Source: Desulfitobacterium hafniense DCB-2
GTDB lineage: Bacteria; Bacillota; Desulfitobacteriia; Desulfitobacteriales; Desulfitobacteriaceae
DNA length: 64,000 bases
Direction of reading: 5' to 3'
Assembly: GCF_000021925.1 (NCBI RefSeq)
Contig: NC_011830.1
Span: 1,140,501-1,204,500, forward strand
The notes beneath the pieces were generated by a model. The model had not been told where the DNA came from, did no database searches, and worked only from the letters and a program-made list of their open reading frames with translations. Both the position numbers and the translations under genes were made by a program. This document shows positions 1-8,463 of this stretch, one piece after another. Position 1 is the stretch's first letter, and each line of letters starts with the position of its first letter.

Positions 1-1853
1 TGGGCGATGTTGGTATTGGCGAATAAGGGATTAAAGGTAAAGAACCAAAGTTCCTGGGGAGCTCGGCCCAGGTCCCGCAGTCTTTGCTCTGTTGCCCAAT
101 CCCGCTCTGCAAATTGCGTCTGATAAAGCTCAAGGGACTTTTGGAGCAAATCCTGAATAGAAACCGTCTCTTGACTATTTGCCCGGATATTGAGCACATC
201 GATTTTGGATTGGGTAAAGGCCTTAAAATTCTCCAACCCGTCATAGGGAACCGAAAGGGGGCGGTCCAGGGCAGCGATGCGGGCATAGTCTCCTTCCAAC
301 CGGTCAACGGCGCGGGTTCCCAATCCCAGAACCAGGCGGATCATCCCTGCCTGAGGGTCGATCCGGTTATCCCAGACATAGGTGTTATAGGAGAAGCCTA
401 CCCCGGCCAGATCCGGGAAAAAATACTCCCCTTTATTGGACCCGGACACTCTTTGAACCAGGAGGGCCATCTGCTCCTCCGTATCACTGAGATTGTGTTT
501 CTCCCGGTAAGCAAGAGCTTCTTCACTGAGGGTGCTGGCATAGATTTCGCGAATGGCCTGAGTAAACATATGGTAGCGCTCTTCCAGGGTGCCCTGATTG
601 ATGCAGAACACGCTTTCATATTTTCCAGGGAAAGCATTGCCGAAGCCATCCTCAAGCAAGCTGCTGGAGCGGACGATAATGGGGGACTGTCCGAAATATT
701 CCAGCATTCTTAAAAATTTATTGCGGATGAAGTCATTGAATTGCCCTTTGAGGATTTTTTCCTGCAACTGAGCTGCTTTGGCCAAAGCATCCTCTTTAGC
801 TCGCCTTTGCTCCATTTTCAGTTGCCAAAGGTTATTATCGATCAGGTAGGAGTAGAAGACATCAGAACCGATGTAGAAAGAGTCATGAGGTTCAAGAATC
901 TTGCGCCAGTCATCAGAATCCTGAACCAAAATTTTGCGCGCCAGCAGCATCCCCACGGATTTCCCACCGATAAAGCCGGAACCGATTAAGCGGGATTTGA
1001 TGGAGAGGATATCCTGCAGGGAAAAATGTTCATCAATAAGCTGGAGGATCCCTTCATCCCGGCTTAAGAAAATCCGCGCCAAATGCCGGATATGGTTCTT
1101 TTCTTCGCTATGAGTTAAAGCCTTAGCGGCCAGGAGCTGCCCGGCTTTCAAAAAAAGGCGATCCCAATAATCCAAATCCCGTTCCGGATTATCATCATAT
1201 TCCCCCAATTGGGCATTGAGAAAAGCCACTTCGGCGCTGCTGGTGACGGGGAGGAACGCATCTCCCTCTTCGATATGGGGGAAGAAGAGGGTGGGCGTAT
1301 AGCGTTTCCACATTTTTATAGGGTGGATATAAGTCTGGCCCTCTGCTTCAAAAATGTCGATCAGAACTTGAGTCGTATCCCGGATGACGGCAGTGGTGTG
1401 GAAGGAGTTGCGGTTTTTGTAGGTGGCGAAATAGGCGATGGTGTTCAACTCGAAAAGATAAGGGCAGGTCACCTTGAAGAAATTGCCGATCATGGTATCT
1501 GTTGCCCAACGGTCCAAAAGCTCGGATAGGCAGTCAAAGATATAGAAGACATCCCGGCCCTCCAGAGTGATCTTCTCATGAATCTGGGTGCAGAATTCTT
1601 CAAAGCCCCTCTCGGCATTCACCGGAAATAGTTCTATATGCTCATGGCAGGTGATTAGAGGAGGATGCTGTGCAAAACGAATATAAATCATTTTACGGTG
1701 GGGTCCGGCATTTTTATGGATAAACCCCTGGACGAAACGCTGATAGACCTCAATATCTTTAACTTGGAAAACTACGTTATCGCCCATCCACAGAAACTGG
1801 ATCACGTCATCTAAAGAAGGAAAGCCGGTACTGATTGTTTGAGGTTGTTCCAT
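1..1853 (-). CDS. PEP/pyruvate-binding (PPDK N-terminal-like) protein, 5' part
   Basis: An open frame runs from ATG at 1853 off the left window edge (617 codons seen). GGAGGGAG lies just upstream of the start. Residues from about 400 onward match the PEP/pyruvate-binding ATP-grasp domain of pyruvate phosphate dikinase and PEP synthase: RSSSLLEDGFGNAFPGKYES, then a segment with VGFSYNTYVWD and VLGLGTRAVDR. The first 200 or so residues differ from dikinases. They read ISTGFPSLDDVIQFLWMGDN and later VFYIFDCLSELLDRW, the layout of a KaiC/RecA-type ATPase core, but no Walker A lysine motif is visible, so this would be a degenerate domain. Family knowledge gives nucleotide and PEP/pyruvate binding; the substrate is unknown. 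It is transcribed away from nif and is probably unrelated to it. The C-terminus lies outside the window. Confidence 0.85.
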   Translation of the reverse strand, partial: MEQPQTISTGFPSLDDVIQFLWMGDNVVFQVKDIEVYQRFVQGFIHKNAGPHRKMIYIRFAQHPPLITCHEHIELFPVNAERGFEEFCTQIHEKITLEGRDVFYIFDCLSELLDRWATDTMIGNFFKVTCPYLFELNTIAYFATYKNRNSFHTTAVIRDTTQVLIDIFEAEGQTYIHPIKMWKRYTPTLFFPHIEEGDAFLPVTSSAEVAFLNAQLGEYDDNPERDLDYWDRLFLKAGQLLAAKALTHSEEKNHIRHLARIFLSRDEGILQLIDEHFSLQDILSIKSRLIGSGFIGGKSVGMLLARKILVQDSDDWRKILEPHDSFYIGSDVFYSYLIDNNLWQLKMEQRRAKEDALAKAAQLQEKILKGQFNDFIRNKFLRMLEYFGQSPIIVRSSSLLEDGFGNAFPGKYESVFCINQGTLEERYHMFTQAIREIYASTLSEEALAYREKHNLSDTEEQMALLVQRVSGSNKGEYFFPDLAGVGFSYNTYVWDNRIDPQAGMIRLVLGLGTRAVDRLEGDYARIAALDRPLSVPYDGLENFKAFTQSKIDVLNIRANSQETVSIQDLLQKSLELYQTQFAERDWATEQRLRDLGRAPQELWFFTFNPLFANTNIA

Positions 1854-1873
1854 TATTCTCCCTCCAAGCCATC

Positions 1874-1896
1874 GCTGTATAGTGCTATTATACAGC
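1874..1896. promoter_or_regulatory. 8-bp-arm inverted repeat at the PPDK-like promoter
   Basis: GCTGTATA and TATACAGC form perfect 8-bp arms around a 7-bp spacer, 20-45 bp upstream of the minus-strand start at 1853. The minus strand of the repeat contains TATAAT, so the palindrome overlaps a likely -10 box. It is a candidate operator; the binding protein is unknown. Confidence 0.45.
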
Positions 1897-1971
1897 AAAA
1901 AGAAGAGAATTAAATTCGTACCGGGCTCTCTATCCCAGGGTAATCATTCCTTTGTCAATCAAGGCTTCTAT

Positions 1972-2027
1972 GTATACAGTGTTCTTGACCTGAATCGCTG
2001 GACGCTTGGAGCGAAGTACTCTATAAT
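1972..2027 (+). promoter_or_regulatory. nif operon promoter with upstream 15-mer box
   Basis: TGGACG at 1999-2004 and TATAAT at 2022-2027 are 17 bp apart, a reasonable sigma-A promoter with a weak -35, as expected for an activated promoter. The 15-mer GTATACAGTGTTCTT at 1972-1986 recurs exactly at 13484-13498, also starting 50 bp upstream of the -10 proposed there. I see no sigma-54 -24/-12 element and no GlnR-type TGTNA-N7-TNACA site. The 15-mer is best read as an activator site for an unidentified regulator. Confidence 0.6.
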
Positions 2028-2141
2028 ATAAACAAGTAAAGCTCATTGAAACAGCAGTGATTTAGTTAGTGGTAGTGGATCAGAGGGTAAATCTATATAA
2101 ACAGTATTTCTAGACAAACTCACGATTTTCGTGACATATAA

Positions 2142-2219
2142 GGGCACAGGTCCAAAGGACTTGAGCGGTGAAGTGATAGAGAGAGCCTAAGAAAAAACAG
2201 AGCTCTCTCTTTTATTTTA
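2142..2219 (+). promoter_or_regulatory. nif leader module 1: stem-loop, NAG triplets, terminator
   Basis: A hairpin AGGTC (2148-2152)/GACTT (2158-2162) is followed by GAG (2163), AAG (2171) and TAG (2177), with 5- and 3-nt spacers. The third triplet runs into the 5' arm GAGAGAGC (2179-2186) of a terminator whose 3' arm GCTCTCTC (2202-2209) precedes TTTTATTTT. The transcript would therefore tend to stop before nifI1 unless the terminator is prevented from folding. The same module recurs at 2329-2424 and 14127-14216. The rest of the 670-base gap from 1854 to 2523 holds the promoter, module 2 and A+T-rich sequence; no gene was found there. Confidence 0.65.
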
Positions 2220-2328
2220 AGATTTAACCTATGTTTTAAAAATGAATCTAAGTCTATCTTTCATGGCAATTAGTGTGCAAGCTATTTTAAAATTAGATTC
2301 CATCATAATCCGCCAATTAAATAAAAAT

Positions 2329-2424
2329 GGGCACCGGGTTGATTTCAATCTGGAGTGTTTAAGAGGATAAGAGAGCCCCCATTGATCGAATAACCGATCA
2401 GGCTGTGGGTTCTCTTTTTATTTT
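2329..2424 (+). promoter_or_regulatory. nif leader module 2: stem-loop, NAG triplets, terminator
   Basis: GGGCACC is followed by hairpin GGGTTGA/TCAATCT (2336-2351), then GAG (2353), AAG (2361) and AAG (2369) with 5-nt spacers, then AGAG. The last triplet is the start of the terminator 5' arm (2369-2378). The 3' arm GGGTTCTCTT (2407-2416) is followed by a T-rich tail. An extra inner stem GATCG/CGATC sits in the loop. This is a second, tandem attenuator between the nif promoter and nifI1. Confidence 0.65.
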
Positions 2425-2523
2425 ACATTCTTTTGGGAAGGGTGGTGATGCGAAGTCTTTCGCTAGGCATGGATGGGTCAGTGAGGAAAAGTACTCTCAG
2501 AAAATTTAAGGAGGAATTGTGAA

Positions 2524-2841
2524 ATGAAAATGATACGCTCGATTATCCGACCGGAAAAGGCTGAAGTTGTCGCCGAAGCTTTGGCAGACGCAGGCCTGAC
2601 ATCTTTAACCAAAATGCATGTTTTTGGACGGGGCCGTACCAAAGGCATCCGCATCGGTGATGTGGTTTATGATGAATTCCCGAAAACCTTGCTTCTGATG
2701 GTTGTGCCAAATGAGAACTTAGAAAAAGCCATCCAGATCATCCTGGAAAAGTCCAAGACCGGGACCATGGGGGATGGGAAAATCTTTATTACCGAAGTGG
2801 AAGAGGCTTATACCATAAGCTCAGGAACCAAAGGCTTATAA
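2524..2841 (+). CDS. nifI1: nitrogenase-associated PII protein NifI1
   Basis: A 105-residue PII-family protein with MKMIRSIIRPEKAEVVAEAL at the start and GDGKIFI near the end. The T-loop region (GIRIGDVVYDEFPKT) lacks the uridylylatable-tyrosine context of GlnB/GlnK, as expected for the NifI subfamily. Known NifI1 acts with NifI2 to inhibit dinitrogenase directly when ammonium is available, with relief by 2-oxoglutarate. AAGGAGG precedes the ATG. First gene of the nif operon, 39 bp before nifI2. In methanogens nifI1-nifI2 lie between nifH and nifD; here they precede nifH, as described for heliobacteria. Confidence 0.93.
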   Translation: MKMIRSIIRPEKAEVVAEALADAGLTSLTKMHVFGRGRTKGIRIGDVVYDEFPKTLLLMVVPNENLEKAIQIILEKSKTGTMGDGKIFITEVEEAYTISSGTKGL

Positions 2842-2880
2842 GCGGGCCTGACAAAGGCTCATAAGAAAGGAGTTGTCGGC

Positions 2881-3264
2881 ATGAAAGAAATTATCGCCTG
2901 TATCCGCAGGCACCAGGTTCCCGCCACCAAAAAAGCCCTTGAAGAAGCGGGTTTCCCGGCCCTGACGATTCAGAGCATCGAAGGACGGGGAAAGCAATAT
3001 GGCATTGGGGGGTGGGAAGCAGAGGTTGACCCGGAACTCAATAAGGTCCTCAGACCTCAGCAAGTCACAGAGTCACGGATCAACTGGATTCCCAAACGGA
3101 TGCTGACTTTAATCGTGCAGGACCAGGAGGTGGAAGCAGCGGTCAAGACTATTACGGCAATCAATAAAACGGGACATTGCGGAGATGGAAAAATCTTTGT
3201 GTGCCCCCTGCATGAAGTGGTCCGGGTTAGGACAGGTGAAGTGGGTAAAGAAGCTGTCCTATAA
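2881..3264 (+). CDS. nifI2: nitrogenase-associated PII protein NifI2
   Basis: A 127-residue PII-family protein. Compared with NifI1 it has a longer T-loop (about residues 38-75), and the C-terminal core GHCGDGKIFVCPLHEVVRVR is typical. Known NifI2 forms a hetero-oligomer with NifI1 and carries the effector response (2-oxoglutarate and ATP/ADP) for post-translational nitrogenase switch-off. AAAGGAG is upstream of the ATG. nifH begins 39 bp downstream, so the regulator pair is expected to be co-transcribed with its target. Confidence 0.93.
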   Translation: MKEIIACIRRHQVPATKKALEEAGFPALTIQSIEGRGKQYGIGGWEAEVDPELNKVLRPQQVTESRINWIPKRMLTLIVQDQEVEAAVKTITAINKTGHCGDGKIFVCPLHEVVRVRTGEVGKEAVL

Positions 3265-3303
3265 CGGCAGAAAAGATCGAGACTAGATAGGGGGATGTAA
3301 GAA

Positions 3304-4131
3304 ATGAGACAAATCGCGATATATGGTAAAGGCGGAATCGGCAAATCCACGACAACTCAGAATACAGTGGTTGCCCTGGCGGAGATGGGAAGAAAAGTGA
3401 CCATTGTGGGCTGCGATCCCAAGGCAGACTCCACCCGCCTGATTCTGAACAGCAAAGCTCAAACCACGGTTATGGACCTGGCTCGTGAACGGGGAACGGT
3501 GGAGGATCTGGAACTGGAAGATGTGTTGGTGGAAGGTCATCTGGGGGTGCGCTGTGCGGAGTCCGGCGGCCCGGAACCGGGTGTGGGCTGTGCCGGACGG
3601 GGTGTGATCACCGCCATTAACTTTCTTGAGGAAAACGGTGCTTACACCGAGGATACAGATTATGTCTTCTATGATGTTCTGGGTGATGTAGTCTGCGGGG
3701 GATTTGCCATGCCGATCCGTGAGAACAAAGCCAAGGAAATCTATATCGTCACCTCCGGTGAAATGATGGCCATGTATGCGGCCAACAACATCTCCAAAGG
3801 GATCTTAAAGTATGCCAACACGGGGACGGTCCGTCTGGGCGGGCTCATCTGCAACAGCCGGCAGACGGATAAAGAATACGAATTGATCTCGGCTCTGGCC
3901 AAAGCGCTCAATACGCAAATGATTCACTTCATGCCCCGGGATAATGAAGTACAGCGGGCGGAATTGCGCAAACAAACCGTGATCCAGTATAATCCCACTC
4001 ATTCTCAAGCGGATGAGTACAGAGCACTGGCCCGTAAGATTGAAGCCAACACTATGATGACCATACCCACACCGATGGAAATGGAGCAGCTGGAAGAACT
4101 GCTGATGGAATATGGGATTATGGAGATGTAG
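3304..4131 (+). CDS. nifH: nitrogenase iron protein (dinitrogenase reductase)
   Basis: The 275-residue ATP-hydrolysing electron donor to the MoFe protein. The P-loop is GKGGIGKST at residues 9-17. The [4Fe-4S] ligands are Cys96 (PGVGCAGRG) and Cys131 (GDVVCGGFAMP), and Arg99 is the site that DraT would ADP-ribosylate in other bacteria. No draT/draG is present in the window, consistent with NifI-type control instead. Length is typical. GGGGATG precedes the start. Followed by a short tandem repeat and then nifD. Confidence 0.98.
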   Translation: MRQIAIYGKGGIGKSTTTQNTVVALAEMGRKVTIVGCDPKADSTRLILNSKAQTTVMDLARERGTVEDLELEDVLVEGHLGVRCAESGGPEPGVGCAGRGVITAINFLEENGAYTEDTDYVFYDVLGDVVCGGFAMPIRENKAKEIYIVTSGEMMAMYAANNISKGILKYANTGTVRLGGLICNSRQTDKEYELISALAKALNTQMIHFMPRDNEVQRAELRKQTVIQYNPTHSQADEYRALARKIEANTMMTIPTPMEMEQLEELLMEYGIMEM

Positions 4132-4133
4132 CC

Positions 4134-4178
4134 AATGCAGCAAATGCAGTGAATTCAGCAAATTCAGTTAAGGCAGGA
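4134..4178 (+). repeat. 9-bp tandem repeat between nifH and nifD
   Basis: Five 9-bp units: AATGCAGCA, AATGCAGTG, AATTCAGCA, AATTCAGTT, AAGGCAGGA. They begin two bases after the nifH stop and end just before the nifD ribosome-binding site (GAAGGAGG, 4181-4188). Each unit carries a CAG at the same place, giving five CAG triplets spaced by 6 nt. It is absent from other intergenic gaps of the operon. A role in mRNA stability or RNA-binding is possible but unproven. Confidence 0.7.
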
Positions 4179-4196
4179 AAGAAGGAGGACAGCGTT

Positions 4197-5630
4197 ATGA
4201 GCATCAGTGAAATGGTCCAGGCCAGAAAAGAACTGGTCAATCAAGTGTTGGAAGTCTATCCGGAAAAGGCTAAGAAAAACCGCAGGCAGCATCTTTCTGT
4301 CAAAGAAAGTGATTGCTCAAGCTGCGCTGTTAAGTCCAATGGGAAAACCGTACCGGGAATCATGACCGCCCGGGGCTGCGCTTACGCCGGAGCCAAAGGG
4401 GTTGTGTGGGGGCCGGTCAAGGATATCGTGCATATTTCCCACGGGCCGGTGGGGTGCGGGTTTTATTCCTGGGCTAACCGCCGGAACCTGGCAGAAGGTG
4501 AAGTGGGCATAGACAATTTCGTACCCTTCCAATTCACCTCGGACTTCCAGGAGAGCGATATCATCTACGGCGGGGACAAAAAACTGGAGAAGATCATTGA
4601 AGAGGTCGTCGAACTGTTCCCCAATGCCAAAGGAGTTTCCGTACTGTCCGAATGCCCTGTGGGGCTGATCGGAGACGATATCGAAAGTGTCGCCCGCCGG
4701 ATGACGGAGAAAACCCAGCGCCCTGTGGTGCCGGTGCGCTGCGAAGGGTTCAGGGGAATCAGTCAGTCCCTCGGTCACCATATTGCCAATGATGCAATTC
4801 GCGATCATATCATCGGCAAGGGGCCGGAGCGGGAAATCGGACCCTACGATATTGGGATTATCGGCGATTACAATATCGGTGGTGATGCCTGGGCCAGCAA
4901 AAAAATCCTGGAAGAAATCGGCTTGAATGTGGTGAATATCTGGACCGGTGATTCTACTCTGGAAATGCTTCAGAACGGGCATCTGGTCAAACTGAACTTA
5001 ATCCATTGCTACCGGAGTATGAACTATATGGCCAACTATATGGAGGAAACCTACGGAACCCCCTGGCTGGAATTCAATTTCTTCGGACCCACGAAGATTA
5101 AGGAATCCCTGCTTAACATTGCAGCTCATTTTGACGACTCCATTAGGGAGAATACCCAAAGAGTCATTGCCAAATATGAAGCCCAGATGCAAAAAGTAAT
5201 CGATATCTACCGGCCCCGTTTGGCCGGCAAAAAGGTCATGCTGTATGTAGGCGGCCTTCGCCCCCGGCATGTGGTGGGCGCTTATGAAGATTTGGGCATG
5301 GAGATTATCGGTACGGGCTATGAGTTTGCCCATAAGGAGGATTACGAACGGACTTACCCCCAATTGAAGGAAGGAACCCTTATTTACGATGATGTATCCG
5401 CTTTGGAACTGGAAGAGTTTGTTAAGGATCTTAAGCCGGATCTGGTGGGCTCGGGAATTAAGGAAAAGTATGTCTTTGAAAAAATGGGCCTGCCTTTCCG
5501 CCAGATGCACTCCTGGGATTACTCCGGACCTTATCACGGTTATGATGGATTCCCCATTTTTGCCCGGGATATGGATATGGCGGTGAACAGTCCCACCTGG
5601 AAGTCCATTAAAGCTCCTTGGATGAAATAA
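4197..5630 (+). CDS. nifD: nitrogenase MoFe protein alpha subunit
   Basis: 477 residues from ATG 4197, chosen because GAAGGAGG lies 8 bp upstream; the frame is open further upstream only through the 9-bp repeat. P-cluster ligands are Cys61 (ARGCAYAG), Cys87 (GPVGCGFYSW) and Cys153 (LSECPVG). FeMo-cofactor ligands are Cys271 (LIHCYRS) and His438 (FRQMHSWDYSG). The GHH motif (H194-H195) and VVWGP beside the active site are kept. This is a molybdenum enzyme: no vnfG/anfG follows. Pairs with NifK to form the alpha2beta2 dinitrogenase. Confidence 0.98.
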   Translation: MSISEMVQARKELVNQVLEVYPEKAKKNRRQHLSVKESDCSSCAVKSNGKTVPGIMTARGCAYAGAKGVVWGPVKDIVHISHGPVGCGFYSWANRRNLAEGEVGIDNFVPFQFTSDFQESDIIYGGDKKLEKIIEEVVELFPNAKGVSVLSECPVGLIGDDIESVARRMTEKTQRPVVPVRCEGFRGISQSLGHHIANDAIRDHIIGKGPEREIGPYDIGIIGDYNIGGDAWASKKILEEIGLNVVNIWTGDSTLEMLQNGHLVKLNLIHCYRSMNYMANYMEETYGTPWLEFNFFGPTKIKESLLNIAAHFDDSIRENTQRVIAKYEAQMQKVIDIYRPRLAGKKVMLYVGGLRPRHVVGAYEDLGMEIIGTGYEFAHKEDYERTYPQLKEGTLIYDDVSALELEEFVKDLKPDLVGSGIKEKYVFEKMGLPFRQMHSWDYSGPYHGYDGFPIFARDMDMAVNSPTWKSIKAPWMK

Positions 5631-5655
5631 AAATCAGGCAGAAAGGATGACGCAC

Positions 5656-7074
5656 ATGGAGAGTTGTACGAAAGCCACCAAAGAATGGCTGAATAGTGTT
5701 GAATACCGTGAAAAGAATTTTGCCCGTGAAAAGCTGGTCATCAATCCCGCAAAAGCCTGCCAACCTCTGGGTGCCTTGCTTTGTGCCTTAGGAATTGAAG
5801 GATGTCTGCCCTTTACCCATGGTTCCCAGGGGTGCACCGCTTATTTCCGCAGCACCTTATCCCGGCATTTCCGGGAGCCGGTAGCCTCAGTCTCCGATTC
5901 CATGACCGAGGATTCGGCCGTATTTGGCGGTCAGGCAAATTTTATCGAAGGGCTGAAAAATGCCTATACGGTATATAACCCTAAGGTGATTGCCGTTTAC
6001 ACCAGCTGTATGGCGGAAGTCATCGGTGATGATATCAGCTCCTTTTTAGGCAATGCCAAGGACCAGGGGGCGGTCCCCATGGATTTTCCCGTTGCCCTGG
6101 CCAATACTCCCAGCTTCAAGATGTCCCATATTGCCGGGTATGACATCATGCTCAAGGGACTGATTGAGTGCCTGGCAACTCCGAGGCAGGAAGATCAAAT
6201 CAATGAGCGGCTATACGTTGTGCCAGGCTTTGATACCTACCCGGCCAATCTTCGCGAGTATAAGCGGCTGCTGAACATGATGAATGTACCTTATACCCTT
6301 CTGCCGGACTACAGCAATGTGGTGGATACTCCGAATTTGGGTAAATACGAATTATATCCCGGCGGGACCCCTCTTGTGGAAATGGAGGAAGCTTTAAATG
6401 GGTTGGGCTATCTGTTATGTCAGACCTATTCGACTTCAAATACCAAAAAGTATTTGACAGGTGAATCGATTCCGGTGGAAGCGATCCCTATGCCCATCGG
6501 CATGGCGGGCACGGACCGATTCATCGAAGCCGCGGCGAAATTAACAGGGAAAGAGGTCTCCGAAGAAATCACCTATGAACGGGGACTGGCCGTGGATGCC
6601 ATGACCGATGCCCATCAATATATGCATGGCCGGAAATTTGCCCTCTTCGGTGACCCGGATCTGCTGCTGGGCTTAGTCTCCTTCCTGCTGGAAATGGGAG
6701 GGGAACCCGTGCATATTGTCTGCTCCAATTCCACCCCTTTGTTCAAAAAGGACATGGAAAGGCTCCTTGCCTCCAGCCCTTATGGTCAGGGCGCCACCCT
6801 ATACCCCAACAAGGACCTTTGGCATCTGCGGTCACTTTTAGTCACCGAACCGGTGGATATGCTCATTGGCGATTCCCATGGCAAGTGGGCAGCTCGTGAC
6901 GCCGGTATTCCCCTGGTCAGAGTAGGGTTCCCCTTTTATGATCGTGTGAATCTCCACCGTTATCCGATTGTCGGTTATTCAGGAGTAATCAACCTGATCA
7001 CCATGATCGTCAATACCTTTTTGGAGGAGAAAGACAGGGCTTCCACCGATGCCTATTTCGAATTGCTGCGTTAA
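5656..7074 (+). CDS. nifK: nitrogenase MoFe protein beta subunit
   Basis: 472 residues from ATG 5656, 8 bp after GAAAGGA; an ATG at 5647 overlaps that Shine-Dalgarno and is less likely. P-cluster ligands are Cys35 (KACQPLGA), Cys60 (GSQGCTAYFRS) and Cys118 (YTSCMAEVIGDD). Holds the P-cluster at the interface with NifD. It lacks the long N-terminal extension of proteobacterial NifK, as usual for Firmicutes. Next gene nifE follows after 29 bp. Confidence 0.97.
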   Translation: MESCTKATKEWLNSVEYREKNFAREKLVINPAKACQPLGALLCALGIEGCLPFTHGSQGCTAYFRSTLSRHFREPVASVSDSMTEDSAVFGGQANFIEGLKNAYTVYNPKVIAVYTSCMAEVIGDDISSFLGNAKDQGAVPMDFPVALANTPSFKMSHIAGYDIMLKGLIECLATPRQEDQINERLYVVPGFDTYPANLREYKRLLNMMNVPYTLLPDYSNVVDTPNLGKYELYPGGTPLVEMEEALNGLGYLLCQTYSTSNTKKYLTGESIPVEAIPMPIGMAGTDRFIEAAAKLTGKEVSEEITYERGLAVDAMTDAHQYMHGRKFALFGDPDLLLGLVSFLLEMGGEPVHIVCSNSTPLFKKDMERLLASSPYGQGATLYPNKDLWHLRSLLVTEPVDMLIGDSHGKWAARDAGIPLVRVGFPFYDRVNLHRYPIVGYSGVINLITMIVNTFLEEKDRASTDAYFELLR

Positions 7075-7103
7075 TAACTTCGCTAAAGAAGGGAGGGGAC
7101 TCC

Positions 7104-8462
7104 ATGTTTACCAATCTCACCAAACTGGATCTTAAAGATCAAGGGTGTCCAGCGGGAGCAGGTTCTCCCCAATTGTGCATGAAGGCCCTGCCCGGTGAAG
7201 GGGCAGAACGCAGCTGCGCCTATGACGGAGCGCGGGTTGTGCTGATGCCGATTACCGATGTGGCCCACCTCGTCCACGGACCGATTGCCTGTGCAGGGAA
7301 CTCTTGGGATAACCGGGGAGCCCGCTCCTCCGGTTCCCAGCTTTTCCGCCGGGGGCTGACCACGGATCTGATGGAGAATGATGTAGTTTATGGCGGTGAA
7401 CGGAAGCTCAAGGAGGCGATCCTGGAAATCGCCGCCCATCATCGCCCCCAAGCCATTTTTGTCTATGCCACCTGTGTATCCGCCCTGATCGGCGATGATG
7501 TCAGCGCAATCTGTGAACAAGCGGAGCAGGAATTGACCATTCCCGTCATCGCCGTCAATTGCCCGGGTTTTTTGGGCGATAAAAACATCGGCAACCGGAT
7601 TGCCGGGGAAGTTCTCTTCGACCGGGTCATCGGCACCGGGGAAGGACCGGATGAAAAGGTGCCCCTTTCCGTAAACCTGATCGGAGAGTATAACATTGCC
7701 GGTGATCTCTGGGGTATCCTGCCGGATTTTGAGAACCTGGGAATCACGGTGCAGGCAACAATTACGGGTGATGCCAAATTCGAGGACATCGCTTCCGCTC
7801 ACCGGGCTTGTCTCAATGTGCTGATTTGTTCCAAAAGCCTGACCAATCTGGCCCGCAAGATGGAAGAAAAATACGACATCCCCTTTATGGAGGGCTCCTT
7901 TTATGGAATCCACGACACCTCGGAGACTTTAATCAATATTGCCAAAGCCTTGGGAGACCTTGATTTACTGAAGAGAACAAAAACCTATGTGCAAAAGAAG
8001 GAAGAGGAAACACGGGAGATGATTGCCGGCTATAAAAAATGCCTGGAGCATAAACAGGCCATCTTGTTTACAGGGGGAGTAAAAACCTGGTCCATGGTCT
8101 CCACACTGGCTGAACTGGGGATCAACATTCTGGCGGGAGGGACGCAAAACTCCACTCCCGATGATTTTCAACGGATGAAAGCACTGATGGATCCTACGGC
8201 TCAGATCATTGAGGATACCAGTCCGGCGGGATTCCTTAAAATTATTGCTGAGAAAAAGCCCGATCTTATCGTCGCCGGGGGGAAGACAAAGTACCTGGCC
8301 CACAAAACAAGAACTCCTTTTTTAGATATTAATCACGGCCGAAAACTGCCTTATGCAGGTTACGAGGGGATGGTCACCTTTGCCGGGAGCCTGGCCCGGA
8401 CGGTGAACAGTCCGGTTTGGGAACTTTTAAAACAGGAATTTCCCCCGCGAGAGGAGGGATGA
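7104..8462 (+). CDS. nifE: FeMo-cofactor scaffold protein NifE
   Basis: 452 residues, a NifD paralogue. The N-terminal cofactor-scaffold cysteines are visible: ERSCAYDGARVVL, HGPIACAGNSWDNRG and YATCVSALIGDD. NifE2N2 receives NifB-co and matures it to FeMo-co. Position between nifK and nifN supports this assignment over NifD. The stop codon is one base from the nifN ATG, so translation is coupled. Confidence 0.95.
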   Translation: MFTNLTKLDLKDQGCPAGAGSPQLCMKALPGEGAERSCAYDGARVVLMPITDVAHLVHGPIACAGNSWDNRGARSSGSQLFRRGLTTDLMENDVVYGGERKLKEAILEIAAHHRPQAIFVYATCVSALIGDDVSAICEQAEQELTIPVIAVNCPGFLGDKNIGNRIAGEVLFDRVIGTGEGPDEKVPLSVNLIGEYNIAGDLWGILPDFENLGITVQATITGDAKFEDIASAHRACLNVLICSKSLTNLARKMEEKYDIPFMEGSFYGIHDTSETLINIAKALGDLDLLKRTKTYVQKKEEETREMIAGYKKCLEHKQAILFTGGVKTWSMVSTLAELGINILAGGTQNSTPDDFQRMKALMDPTAQIIEDTSPAGFLKIIAEKKPDLIVAGGKTKYLAHKTRTPFLDINHGRKLPYAGYEGMVTFAGSLARTVNSPVWELLKQEFPPREEG

Positions 8463-8463
8463 G

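Noticed and set aside
84..1529. Plus-strand open frames of 82-209 codons
   Set aside because: They lie antisense to one continuous minus-strand frame (1-1853) with clear PPDK-type motifs; none has a recognisable domain.
2142..2424. ANTAR-type dual-hairpin attenuator in the nif leader
   Set aside because: The hairpin loops are not hexaloops with the required A1/G4, and no ANTAR gene is nearby; NAG triplets plus a HutP gene fit better.
4317..5537. Long minus-strand frames opposite nifD
   Set aside because: Shadows of a conserved, motif-complete nifD; no ribosome-binding sites or known domains.
4197..7074. Alternative (V- or Fe-only) nitrogenase
   Set aside because: nifD and nifK have Mo-enzyme features, nifE, nifN and nifV are present, and no G-subunit gene follows nifD.
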